DNA of 64,000 bases, taken from contig NZ_JAQQKV010000002.1 in NCBI RefSeq assembly GCF_028550435.1, forward strand, positions 930,001-994,000, read 5' to 3'. This document shows, one piece after another, positions 43,848-51,053 of the stretch; within the stretch, counting starts at the first letter, position 1, and every line of letters starts with the position of its first letter. This DNA is from Asticcacaulis machinosus (lineage in GTDB: Bacteria > Pseudomonadota > Alphaproteobacteria > Caulobacterales > Caulobacteraceae). Both the position numbers and the translations under genes were made by a program. Under the pieces are notes generated by a model, which made no database searches, had not been told where the DNA came from, and was given only the letters and a program-made list of their open reading frames with translations.

Positions 43848-45397
43848 AGGGCACCATAGGTGTTCGGCAAGGCGACGGTAAAGCGGGCTCCGATGAGGTT
43901 GCCTTGCTCATCCTTGCGGTTTTCGGCCCAGATGCGCCCGTGATGAGCCTCAATGATCTGGCGCGAAATCGACAGGCCAAGGCCCGAATTGCGGCCAAAG
44001 CGGGTGCCCTTGGGACGGGAGGTGTAAAATCGCTCAAAAATAGTTTCCAGATTGTCTTCAGGTATGCCGGGGCCATTATCATCAATGGTGATTTGTAGCG
44101 GCAGAGCCTGATCGCGGTCGGAATGGCCCAATTGGATGTGAACCGTACCGCTTTCGGGGCTGAAGGAACGGGCATTGTCGATCAGGTTGCGAAACACCTG
44201 CCCCAACGGGCCTTCGCGGCCAATGACGCGGGACGATGACGGTGTGATGGAGCGGGTGAAAACCACGCGAACGGATTCATTGTCTTCGGGCGTATAGAGC
44301 GAGACGATATCTTCCATCAGAGCACCGATGTCGACGGGCTTAGGCGTATCGCGCGACAGCTCGGCATCTAGGCGTGAGGCGTTGGAGATATCAGTGATCA
44401 GCCGGTCGAGGCGATGAACATCCTGATTAATAACATTCATCAACCGCATCTTGGCGCTGTCATCTTTAACCAGATTAAGGGTCTCAAGGGCCGATCGGAT
44501 TGAGGTTAGCGGGTTCTTGATTTCATGGGATACATCAGCGGCAAAACGGTCAATCGCATCCATGCGTTTGGATAAGGTGTCGGTCATGGATTCCAGAGAT
44601 CGCGCCAGTGTGCCGATTTCGTCCTTACGGTCTTCGAGATCGGGCAGGGAAATAGCGCGGATCTTTTCCATGCGCACACTGTCGGCGGCGGCGGACAGGC
44701 GCTGGATCGGGCGGCTGACCCACCAGTTGATCAGCATGGCTGAAAACAAACTGACCCCCACCGCGACCAGAATGAACGGCATCATGGCGAGGCGCTGGGC
44801 GGCGACGATGGCATCAACGTCGCCCGCTTCCAGCGTGAGTACGCCCAAAACCATCTTAACCCGCCGGATCGGTATTGATACCGACACAACCTTTTTGCCG
44901 CTTTCGTTGAGGCGCACCGAGGTGACCTGCGTGCCGCCAAGCGCCAACGCGACCTCATCGCTCAGTGCAGCCTGCGCTTTTTCAAGACTTGCGGTCTGGG
45001 CAGAGCGGTCGGGCACCGCCTCCCCAGGATCGCGGGCCGGGGGCAATGGCCGGACATCGACGCTTTCTGAAACGACGTAGCTGTCGGACAGGAGTTCGCC
45101 TTCGGCATCAAACAGGCGTGCGCGCTGTCCCTTGGGGATAAAGCGGCTCAGGGCCAAATGAGCGCTGGAGGCCTCAAGATAGGGCTGCGGGTCGCCGACC
45201 GTCGCCACCACGGCGATGATTTCAGCCATAGTGTCGGCTTGCGCCGTCAATGATTCTTTGCGGTTTTCTACCAACCCCTGCCGGAATTCGTTCAGCGCCA
45301 GCGCGCCCACCACCAGAACCAGCAACCCAAGCAAATTCAGCCCCAGAACCAGCCGGCTGAGGCGTGAATTTCCAAAGGTCAGTCTGAACCGCTGCAT
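43844..45397 (-). CDS. chvG: Sensor histidine kinase ChvG
   Basis: Membrane kinase of 517 residues: a transmembrane segment near 15-40, a periplasmic stimulus-sensing region (about 45-200), a second transmembrane segment (about 205-230), a HAMP domain, HisKA with His 291 (VSHEIKNPLTS) and a HATPase domain with DNGPGIP and the SGLGLSI box. ChvG/ChvI responds to acid and envelope stress and controls exopolysaccharide and host interaction in related bacteria. Identification rests on the HK architecture plus the conserved order chvI-chvG-hprK-EIIA-ptsH. Confidence 0.93.
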   Translation of the reverse strand: MQRFRLTFGNSRLSRLVLGLNLLGLLVLVVGALALNEFRQGLVENRKESLTAQADTMAEIIAVVATVGDPQPYLEASSAHLALSRFIPKGQRARLFDAEGELLSDSYVVSESVDVRPLPPARDPGEAVPDRSAQTASLEKAQAALSDEVALALGGTQVTSVRLNESGKKVVSVSIPIRRVKMVLGVLTLEAGDVDAIVAAQRLAMMPFILVAVGVSLFSAMLINWWVSRPIQRLSAAADSVRMEKIRAISLPDLEDRKDEIGTLARSLESMTDTLSKRMDAIDRFAADVSHEIKNPLTSIRSALETLNLVKDDSAKMRLMNVINQDVHRLDRLITDISNASRLDAELSRDTPKPVDIGALMEDIVSLYTPEDNESVRVVFTRSITPSSSRVIGREGPLGQVFRNLIDNARSFSPESGTVHIQLGHSDRDQALPLQITIDDNGPGIPEDNLETIFERFYTSRPKGTRFGRNSGLGLSISRQIIEAHHGRIWAENRKDEQGNLIGARFTVALPNTYGAL

Positions 45398-45412
45398 GAT
45401 AGCAATCGGCCC

Positions 45413-46123
45413 TTAGGCCTCTTTGTAGCGATAACCGACGCCGTACAGAGTCTCAATGGAATCAAACTCATCATCGACCTGACGGAATTTTTTGCGCATC
45501 CGCTTCACGTGGCTGTCGATGGTGCGGTCATCGACATAGACTTGGTCGTCGTAGGCGGCATCCATCAGATTGTCGCGGCTTTTGACAAAACCCGGACGCT
45601 GAGCCAGCGCGTGCAGCAGCAGGAACTCGGTCACGGTCAGGCGCACGGGCTTGCCGTCCCAGGTACATTCGTGACGGGCGGCGTCCATAACCAGCTTACC
45701 GCGCTTAAGCGATTTGGCATTGAGGGCTTCGGTGATTTCCGGGGCCTCGCCCTGTTCAACTATGCCCGCGCGGCGCAGGACGGCCTTGACCCGCTCCAGC
45801 AGCAAACGCTGTGAGAAGGGCTTGTGCATATAATCGTCGGCGCCGAGGTTAAAGCCCAACAGTTCATCGATTTCATCGTCCTTGGAGGTCAGGATAATGA
45901 CCGGCAGGTTGGAGGTGGCACGCAGGCGGCGCAGGACTTCCATGCCGTCCATGCGCGGCATTTTCACATCGAGAATAGCCAGGTCGGGCGCATCTTTTTC
46001 AAGCGCGGCCAGACCTGAGGCTCCGTCATAATAGGCGGTGACCGTATGGCCGCCGCTTTCCAGCGCCAAAGATACGGACGTTACGATGTTTTCGTCATCA
46101 TCCACCAAAGTGATCTTCGCCAT
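45413..46123 (-). CDS. chvI: Response regulator ChvI
   Basis: OmpR-family regulator of 236 residues: a receiver domain with acidic residues at 8-11, phosphoacceptor Asp 52 (ILDVKMP) and Lys in HKPFS, then a winged helix with the region [17 protein letters not shown]. It is first in the chvI-chvG-hprK-EIIA-ptsH operon; chvG starts 15 bases after its stop. The upstream region holds repeated GCGTCAA boxes and a long palindrome, so autoregulation is likely. Confidence 0.94.
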   Translation of the reverse strand: MAKITLVDDDENIVTSVSLALESGGHTVTAYYDGASGLAALEKDAPDLAILDVKMPRMDGMEVLRRLRATSNLPVIILTSKDDEIDELLGFNLGADDYMHKPFSQRLLLERVKAVLRRAGIVEQGEAPEITEALNAKSLKRGKLVMDAARHECTWDGKPVRLTVTEFLLLHALAQRPGFVKSRDNLMDAAYDDQVYVDDRTIDSHVKRMRKKFRQVDDEFDSIETLYGVGYRYKEA

Positions 46124-46195
46124 GTCGGGTCTGTCTCCGCAAATTATCTTAGTCGTTAGTATGTGACTGATAAGGCTTTAATTCTATAGCAATAT

Positions 46196-46242
46196 GCGAA
46201 AAAGTGTCAGCGGTTTTTGGCTTCGCCGAACTTCGTTTCGCG
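46196..46242. repeat. Dispersed palindromic element, copy with internal insert
   Basis: Starts GCGAAAAAGTGTCAGCGG, continues TTTTTGGCTTCGCCGAACTT and ends CGTTTCGCG. It shares the GGCTTCGCCGAACT insert with the copy at 7079-7130. It lies 73 bases upstream of chvI. Confidence 0.55.
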
Positions 46243-46257
46243 TCAATATTGCGTCAA
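46240..46257. promoter_or_regulatory. Direct repeat GCGTCAA upstream of chvI, candidate ChvI box
   Basis: GCGTCAA occurs at 46240-46246 and 46251-46257, 11 bp apart, and once inverted (TTGACGC) at 46307-46313. Direct repeats one helical turn apart are the usual targets of OmpR-family regulators. They lie 117-190 bases upstream of the chvI start. Confidence 0.45.
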
Positions 46258-46267
46258 AACAATAATT

Positions 46268-46297
46268 TAGATCGTTATGATCTATCATAATGATCTA
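46268..46297. promoter_or_regulatory. 30-bp AT-rich palindrome in the divergent region
   Basis: Arms TAGATCGTTATGAT (46268-46281) and ATCATAATGATCTA (46284-46297) match at 13 of 14 positions around a CT centre. It lies between chvI and the divergent unknown gene, and looks like a binding site for a dimeric regulator. Confidence 0.5.
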
Positions 46298-46392
46298 GTC
46301 TTTAAGTTGACGCCTTAAAGGTCTTAATCGGGCCGGAATGCGGCTTCAACCTTAATTTAACGCCGTTTGTGTATGGTTTGTCATAAGTTCTA

Positions 46393-46435
46393 GCGCTTTC
46401 CAAAAAGTGTCTGCGGTTTTTGGGCTAAAAAGCGC
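46393..46435. repeat. Dispersed palindromic element, compact copy
   Basis: GCGCTT (46393-46398) pairs with AAGCGC (46430-46435) and CCAAAAA with TTTTTGG inside. Same layout and length (43 bases) as the copy at 13897-13939. It lies 70 bases upstream of the unknown gene at 46506. Confidence 0.6.
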
Positions 46436-46505
46436 GTGAGTAAACAAAGCGCTTTCCAGAAATTCGGCCCTGTCAGAATGACGTGGTCACATTAAGGTCA
46501 AGAAT

Positions 46506-48221
46506 ATGTCCGGCCCGATCCATTACGAAGTGTTCGCGCGTAAAACGCCTGCCTCCGGCTGGGCGCTTCAGAGCGCAGTTGAAAACCGCGAGGCGGCGGT
46601 GGCTATGGCCGAAGACATGCTGGCGCAGAATCGTGCGGCCGCGGTCATGGTTACCAAAGAAGTCTTTTCTGAGGGCACGGGTGAGTTCAAAAGCTTTACT
46701 GTGCTCAACAAGGGCGCGGCGGAACAAAAGAAAAAAGACCGGCCCACCCAACCCGCTGAGAACATCTGCGGTAGCCCGCAGGAATTATATACGGCGCAGG
46801 CCCGCGAAAAAGTGGCCCGCCTGCTTGAGGACTGGCTGCGCCGTTACCGTGTGACGGCCTTTGAAATGATGCACCGGCCTGATCTGGTGGAGCGCTTCGA
46901 AGCTTCAAACAATGACGTGCAGCATGTTGCGCAAAAACTGGCCGTGCCGGAAGCACAGGAAACTGGTGCCTCGATCCATGAGATCATGCGTCGCTGGACC
47001 GCCCTGATCGATAAGGCGTGTACGCGTGTCATCAGTGATGGGCGCAAGAATCTGTTTCCCGATTTGACGCTTGAGGGGCTGACCGCTCAGATTGATAAGA
47101 TCAGCGGCCATCCGGAAAAGACCTATGTGCTGGGTGGCGGTGTGGCCAAGCTGATGAAGTCCGCCACGGCCCCTGCGGGCAAGCTGTCTATCCTGTTGCC
47201 GTTTGTGCAGCGCCTGGCCGAAAGCGGTGAGGGGCGAGGCTGGGCGGTTCAGGTATTTGAAGCGCCGATCATGGAAATCTTTGCGGGCAAGACCGCGCTG
47301 ACCGACATTGTGGGGCAAGAGCTTGACCTTGGGTCGGGCCTTGCCATTCTGACGCGGCTGGTGGCCGGGCCGGAAGCGCAGATGGTGGCTAAAATCGATC
47401 CGGTGGTGTCGCGGACCCTGCCGGAACTGACCGGGGTTCTGGCCGACATTCTGAAACTGATCGAAGCCGGTCATTTCAAGGCGCTTACGGCCAGTGTTTC
47501 CAAACGGCTGCTGGTAGAGCTGAAAAGTGTGCGCCGGTTGCGCCCGTCAAGCCCGGTTCTTGAGATCGAAACCCTGCGTGCTCTGGCCCTGGTTATGACC
47601 GCGGCGGGCAAGGAACAGACCCAGCGTGAGGATATCGCCGAAGCCTTTGCTGAGCGCTCCAAAACGCTAGTGTCGAGCGATTTTGTTGACAGTCTGATCA
47701 AGGACACCGTTAGCGCCTTTGAAGAGATCGAGCGCCTGATCTGGTTGTGCGAGAATGTCGTCGGTTCCGCCAATAAGCGTCAGGCGGTACGCTGGGTATC
47801 TTCATCCCTGACCGGCCATCGCTTTGAGCGTGAAATCCGGGATGCGTCTAAATCCGCGCCCACACGCCTGAGCTTTTTGGCGGGCTTGCAAAAGCGTCTG
47901 ATCCGAGCCGAGCTGCCGGAAAAGGAAGCGCAGGAGTTGCGGGATAAGCTAGGGGCGCTGGGGGCGTCGATTGCGTCCGAAGTCAATCTGATGATGCACC
48001 TGACGCGGGTCGGCGGATCATCGATGCAGAAACTGACCCTTTTACTTGGCTTTGCGGCCGGACAATCGGCACCGCTGGGGCCGGTCAGCGATATGGCCAA
48101 GGCCGAGGTGATGAAGCTGTTGAAAAGCCCAGAGGCGCGTAACCACCTGATGAGTGACCCCGCCGCATTTATGCAACTCAAGCCGCTGATGCAGGCCGCT
48201 GGTATTGGGGCGGCGGCGTAA
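46506..48221 (+). CDS. Conserved-looking protein of unknown function, 571 residues
   Basis: I do not recognise this protein. It is 571 residues long, soluble by sequence, with no signal peptide or membrane segment. The first 75 residues (GPIHYEVFARK to FTVLNKG) look like a small alpha/beta module with an AVENREAAVAMAEDMLAQNRAAAVMVTKE stretch; about 95-150 is helical and charged; the rest is mostly long alpha-helices. An AAGG element precedes the ATG and coding quality is good along the whole frame. It is divergent from chvI, a place often held by pckA in related genomes. Confidence 0.8.
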   Translation: MSGPIHYEVFARKTPASGWALQSAVENREAAVAMAEDMLAQNRAAAVMVTKEVFSEGTGEFKSFTVLNKGAAEQKKKDRPTQPAENICGSPQELYTAQAREKVARLLEDWLRRYRVTAFEMMHRPDLVERFEASNNDVQHVAQKLAVPEAQETGASIHEIMRRWTALIDKACTRVISDGRKNLFPDLTLEGLTAQIDKISGHPEKTYVLGGGVAKLMKSATAPAGKLSILLPFVQRLAESGEGRGWAVQVFEAPIMEIFAGKTALTDIVGQELDLGSGLAILTRLVAGPEAQMVAKIDPVVSRTLPELTGVLADILKLIEAGHFKALTASVSKRLLVELKSVRRLRPSSPVLEIETLRALALVMTAAGKEQTQREDIAEAFAERSKTLVSSDFVDSLIKDTVSAFEEIERLIWLCENVVGSANKRQAVRWVSSSLTGHRFEREIRDASKSAPTRLSFLAGLQKRLIRAELPEKEAQELRDKLGALGASIASEVNLMMHLTRVGGSSMQKLTLLLGFAAGQSAPLGPVSDMAKAEVMKLLKSPEARNHLMSDPAAFMQLKPLMQAAGIGAAA

Positions 48222-48242
48222 GCTTCTCCCCATAAAGACAAT

Positions 48243-48272
48243 AAAAAAGCCCGCCGAATAGGCGGGCTTTTT
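48243..48272. terminator. Bidirectional Rho-independent terminator
   Basis: AGCCCGCC (48248-48255) pairs with GGCGGGCT (48261-48268), with A-run before and T-run after. It lies between the convergent unknown gene and the chemoreceptor gene. Confidence 0.92.
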
Positions 48273-48290
48273 CATGGGGTTTTGTGTACT

Positions 48291-49973
48291 TTAAGCTGCT
48301 CGCACTCTGGCGAGGAACGCGCTGACCTGATGGCGAAGCTGCTCGGCCTGTTCCGCCAGTTCCGATGAGGCGCTCAACACCTGAGACGCACCGGCACCGG
48401 TTTCTTCGGCCATACGGGCCACGCCGGTGATGTTGACGGTCACTTCGGTGGTGCCCATCGACGCCTGATTGACGGCTTGAACAATCTCATTGGTGGCCGC
48501 CCCTTGTTGCTCGACGGCGGCTGAGATGGTGGTTGAGGAGTCATTGACTTCACGGATGGTGGCGGCAATGCTCTCGATAGCCGTCACCGCCTGCTTGGTC
48601 GTGCCCTGAATGGCGGCGATCTGTTGGTTAATTTCCTCAGTCGCCTTGGCGGTTTGCTGCGCCAGGGTCTTGACTTCCGAGGCCACAACCGCAAAGCCGC
48701 GACCCGCTTCACCGGCGCGGGCCGATTCAATGGTGGCATTCAGCGCCAGCAGGTTGGTCTGCTGGGCAATGGCCGAAATGATGTCGACAATGCCGGTGAT
48801 GCGAGACGCCGCTTCCGACAGTTCATAGACAATGGCAGTGGTGGTATCGGCCTCGGTCACGGCTTCACGTGCCTTGGTGAGCGAGTGATCGACCTGACGG
48901 CTGATTTCTGCGACGCTGGCGCCCAGTTCTTCGGCAGAGCCTGCCACTGACGTGACGTTGGTACCGGCTTCTTCGGCGGCGGCAGACACTGAGGTCGCCT
49001 GAGCCGCAGATTCCTGCGCCGATGAGGTCAGTTGCTGAGCGGTGGCCTGCATTTCAGTCGCGGCGGCGGAGACCATTTCGACAATGCCGCCAACGGCGCC
49101 TTCAAACTGATCGGCCAGTTCAAACATAGCCTGCTTGCGTTGATATTCAGAGTCTTCGCGGGCCTTGATGGCTTCGGCTTCTAACGCGCGGGTGCGGATC
49201 ATGCCATCCTTAAAGACTTCGACGGCGGCGGCCATATTACCGATTTCATTGGGTTCACCCAGGTTCGGGATCTTAACTTCGGTATTGCCGCCGGAGAGGG
49301 TGCGCATGGTATCGGCCATCTTGCCGATTGGGGCGGAAATGGTGCGGATCATCACAAAGCCGATGGCTACCGACACGGCGGCGGTGATGCCGAGCGCAAT
49401 TAAAATCAACGTCGAGGCTTGTTTCCCCGCCGCGATGCCAGCAGCAGCGGCCTTGCCGCCTGCTTCGACCTGATAGGTGCGGTCATTGCGGATGGCTTCA
49501 CGGAAGGTGCGGCCTTGATCCTGCATTTCACCGAGGAAGAAGGTCTGTGCGCCCATCAGATCGCCGGATTTGACCAGAGCAACATATTTGTCGCCATTAG
49601 CCTGATAGGTTTTCAGTTCGGCTTCGATCTTATCGGCGTGGGCTTTTTCGTCCGCATTGGCGATCATAGGCACGTAGTCGGCGTAAGTTTTATCCAGATC
49701 CCGGGCGGTCTTATCGACATTGCCGAAAATTTCCTGTTGCTGCTCACCGGTGGTGGTCAGGAGTTGGGATTGACGAAGCCGCAACAGTTCAAATGTTTGG
49801 GACAGATCGCCAAGCTGATTGGCGGTCGGCAGCCAGTTTGAGCCCAGATCATCAACGGTCTTATTGACCGTATCCAGGCGGTTAATCGAGAAAATCCCCA
49901 AGGCAGCGGTGCTTAAAAGGACGATGGCGAACGCGGCGATGACGCGCGCGCGAATGGTAAGACGGCTAAGCAT
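48291..49973 (-). CDS. Methyl-accepting chemotaxis protein
   Basis: Inner-membrane chemoreceptor of 560 residues. It has a transmembrane segment near 10-30, a periplasmic four-helix-bundle ligand domain (about 32-185), a second transmembrane segment (about 188-210), HAMP (about 212-265) and a long coiled-coil signalling domain with the conserved tip [20 protein letters not shown]. It signals to CheA/CheW. The ligand is unknown. It ends without the NWETF-type CheR tether. Confidence 0.93.
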   Translation of the reverse strand: MLSRLTIRARVIAAFAIVLLSTAALGIFSINRLDTVNKTVDDLGSNWLPTANQLGDLSQTFELLRLRQSQLLTTTGEQQQEIFGNVDKTARDLDKTYADYVPMIANADEKAHADKIEAELKTYQANGDKYVALVKSGDLMGAQTFFLGEMQDQGRTFREAIRNDRTYQVEAGGKAAAAGIAAGKQASTLILIALGITAAVSVAIGFVMIRTISAPIGKMADTMRTLSGGNTEVKIPNLGEPNEIGNMAAAVEVFKDGMIRTRALEAEAIKAREDSEYQRKQAMFELADQFEGAVGGIVEMVSAAATEMQATAQQLTSSAQESAAQATSVSAAAEEAGTNVTSVAGSAEELGASVAEISRQVDHSLTKAREAVTEADTTTAIVYELSEAASRITGIVDIISAIAQQTNLLALNATIESARAGEAGRGFAVVASEVKTLAQQTAKATEEINQQIAAIQGTTKQAVTAIESIAATIREVNDSSTTISAAVEQQGAATNEIVQAVNQASMGTTEVTVNITGVARMAEETGAGASQVLSASSELAEQAEQLRHQVSAFLARVRAA

Positions 49974-50126
49974 GGAAAACCCCTAAGCTTAAAAACACAA
50001 ACACTACTGACTAAAAACTTATGCCCCGACGCAACGCGCACATGACTTAAGCCTTCCTCGCTCCCGTCAGTAGGGTTAACCGCTTATGCTAAATAAAGTA
50101 TGAATTGTTCCGCGCTGGCCGAAGCG

Positions 50127-50531
50127 TCAGGTGCTGCGGAAATTCAGTTCCAGCAGGACATTGTTGGGGTCAGCGACAAATATCTGACGCAGATTAATCG
50201 GCTTAACTTCGTTGGTGGCGTAGGTGAGGCCGCGCGCGGTTAGCCTGTCGATCATGTCCTCATAGCCTTCGCATTCAAAGGCGACATGGTGGATAGCGCC
50301 GGTCGGATCGCCGGGCACAACCTCACGCGGGATGGTGTTGTCGGTGCCAAACAGGTTGAGGTGAATAATGGCGCGGTCGCCCGTGTCATACAGCCATTGC
50401 CGCAGGGACGGATCACGCTCCGGCGCCACCCGCGCTTCAAGCCCCAAAAGGTCATGATAAAACGCAATCGTGCCCGCCATGTCGCGGGTTTGGATATTGA
50501 TATGATCAAGGCGTTTGACGGTGACGGGCAT
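50127..50531 (-). CDS. VOC-family (glyoxalase/dioxygenase fold) protein
   Basis: A 134-residue vicinal-oxygen-chelate protein with two beta-alpha-beta-beta-beta repeats: RLDHINIQTRDMAGTIAFYHDLLGL at the start and AIHHVAFECEGYEDMIDRLTARG in the second half, ending in NNVLLELNF. Putative metal ligands are His 10, His near 57 and a Glu near 130. The reaction is unknown (lyase, dioxygenase or resistance protein). It starts one base after the stop of the small XRE gene, so the two are translated together. Confidence 0.85.
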   Translation of the reverse strand: MPVTVKRLDHINIQTRDMAGTIAFYHDLLGLEARVAPERDPSLRQWLYDTGDRAIIHLNLFGTDNTIPREVVPGDPTGAIHHVAFECEGYEDMIDRLTARGLTYATNEVKPINLRQIFVADPNNVLLELNFRST

Positions 50532-50532
50532 T

Positions 50533-50766
50533 TTAATCGATATCCTTGGACAATTTCATGGTTTTTCGCCCGCCAATTTTTTGCAATGCCGGATTCTGTT
50601 CTAACGCCATAAGCGCGAGATGGGCTACTCTATCAATAGTATTAGATTGTTCCCATTTGATAATTGATTGACGAGTGATCTCTAACTCCGCAGCCAGTTC
50701 ACTTTGAGTATAGCTGTTTTTTATGCGCCATTGTCGCACCCAATTGCCTTCAGGATTGAGTGTCAT
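50533..50766 (-). CDS. Small XRE-family helix-turn-helix regulator
   Basis: A 77-residue DNA-binding protein. The helix-turn-helix is YTQSELAAELEITRQSIIKWEQ (about 19-40), followed by a short helix and a basic tail. The ATG at 50766 has a GAGGTGG ribosome-binding site. Codon use and base content are more AT-rich than the neighbours, and the upstream 280 bases are also AT-rich, so the gene pair with the VOC protein may have been acquired. It may regulate its own promoter and the VOC gene. Confidence 0.78.
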   Translation of the reverse strand: MTLNPEGNWVRQWRIKNSYTQSELAAELEITRQSIIKWEQSNTIDRVAHLALMALEQNPALQKIGGRKTMKLSKDID

Positions 50767-51053
50767 GGTTACGTTCCACCTCAATTTTAAAGCCGCAAAA
50801 TGAAAGTGTGATGCGATAATATCGCTTGATCATCGTTGGCCAACCAACACGACTATTTTTTGTGGCTAGGATCAAATTAGTGTCAGTATTTTTTATGTCA
50901 CTATTTTTTACATTTTGCATTTTTACGACTGCCCATAGCTGCTAATATAAGCAATTATCAATGAGTCTGGTTACTTAAAGGTTAATTTAGTACTAATTTT
51001 GAAATCCGGCCCAAAGTACACTGAGCGATAGCGAAGGACTTTGGGGCGAGGCC
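50767..51053. other. AT-rich gene-free stretch between polA and the XRE gene
   Basis: About 290 bases, clearly richer in A and T than the surroundings (several runs of T such as ATTTTTTATG and ATTTTTTAC). It should hold the promoter of the XRE-VOC pair. Near its polA end is the hairpin at 51010-51045. I see no gene. Confidence 0.5.
51010..51045. repeat. 3' hairpin element after polA
   Basis: CCCAAAGT (51010-51017) pairs with ACTTTGGG (51038-51045) around TACACTGAGC...GCGAAGG. It begins eight bases after the polA stop on the coding strand. It shares AAGTACACTGAG and GGACTT with the element after kduI at 27971-28014. No T-run follows. Confidence 0.55.

Noticed and set aside
50070-50100. TTAACC-containing stretch upstream of the chemoreceptor as a CtrA site
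   Set aside because: Only one half of the TTAA-N7-TTAA pattern is present, so a CtrA site cannot be supported.
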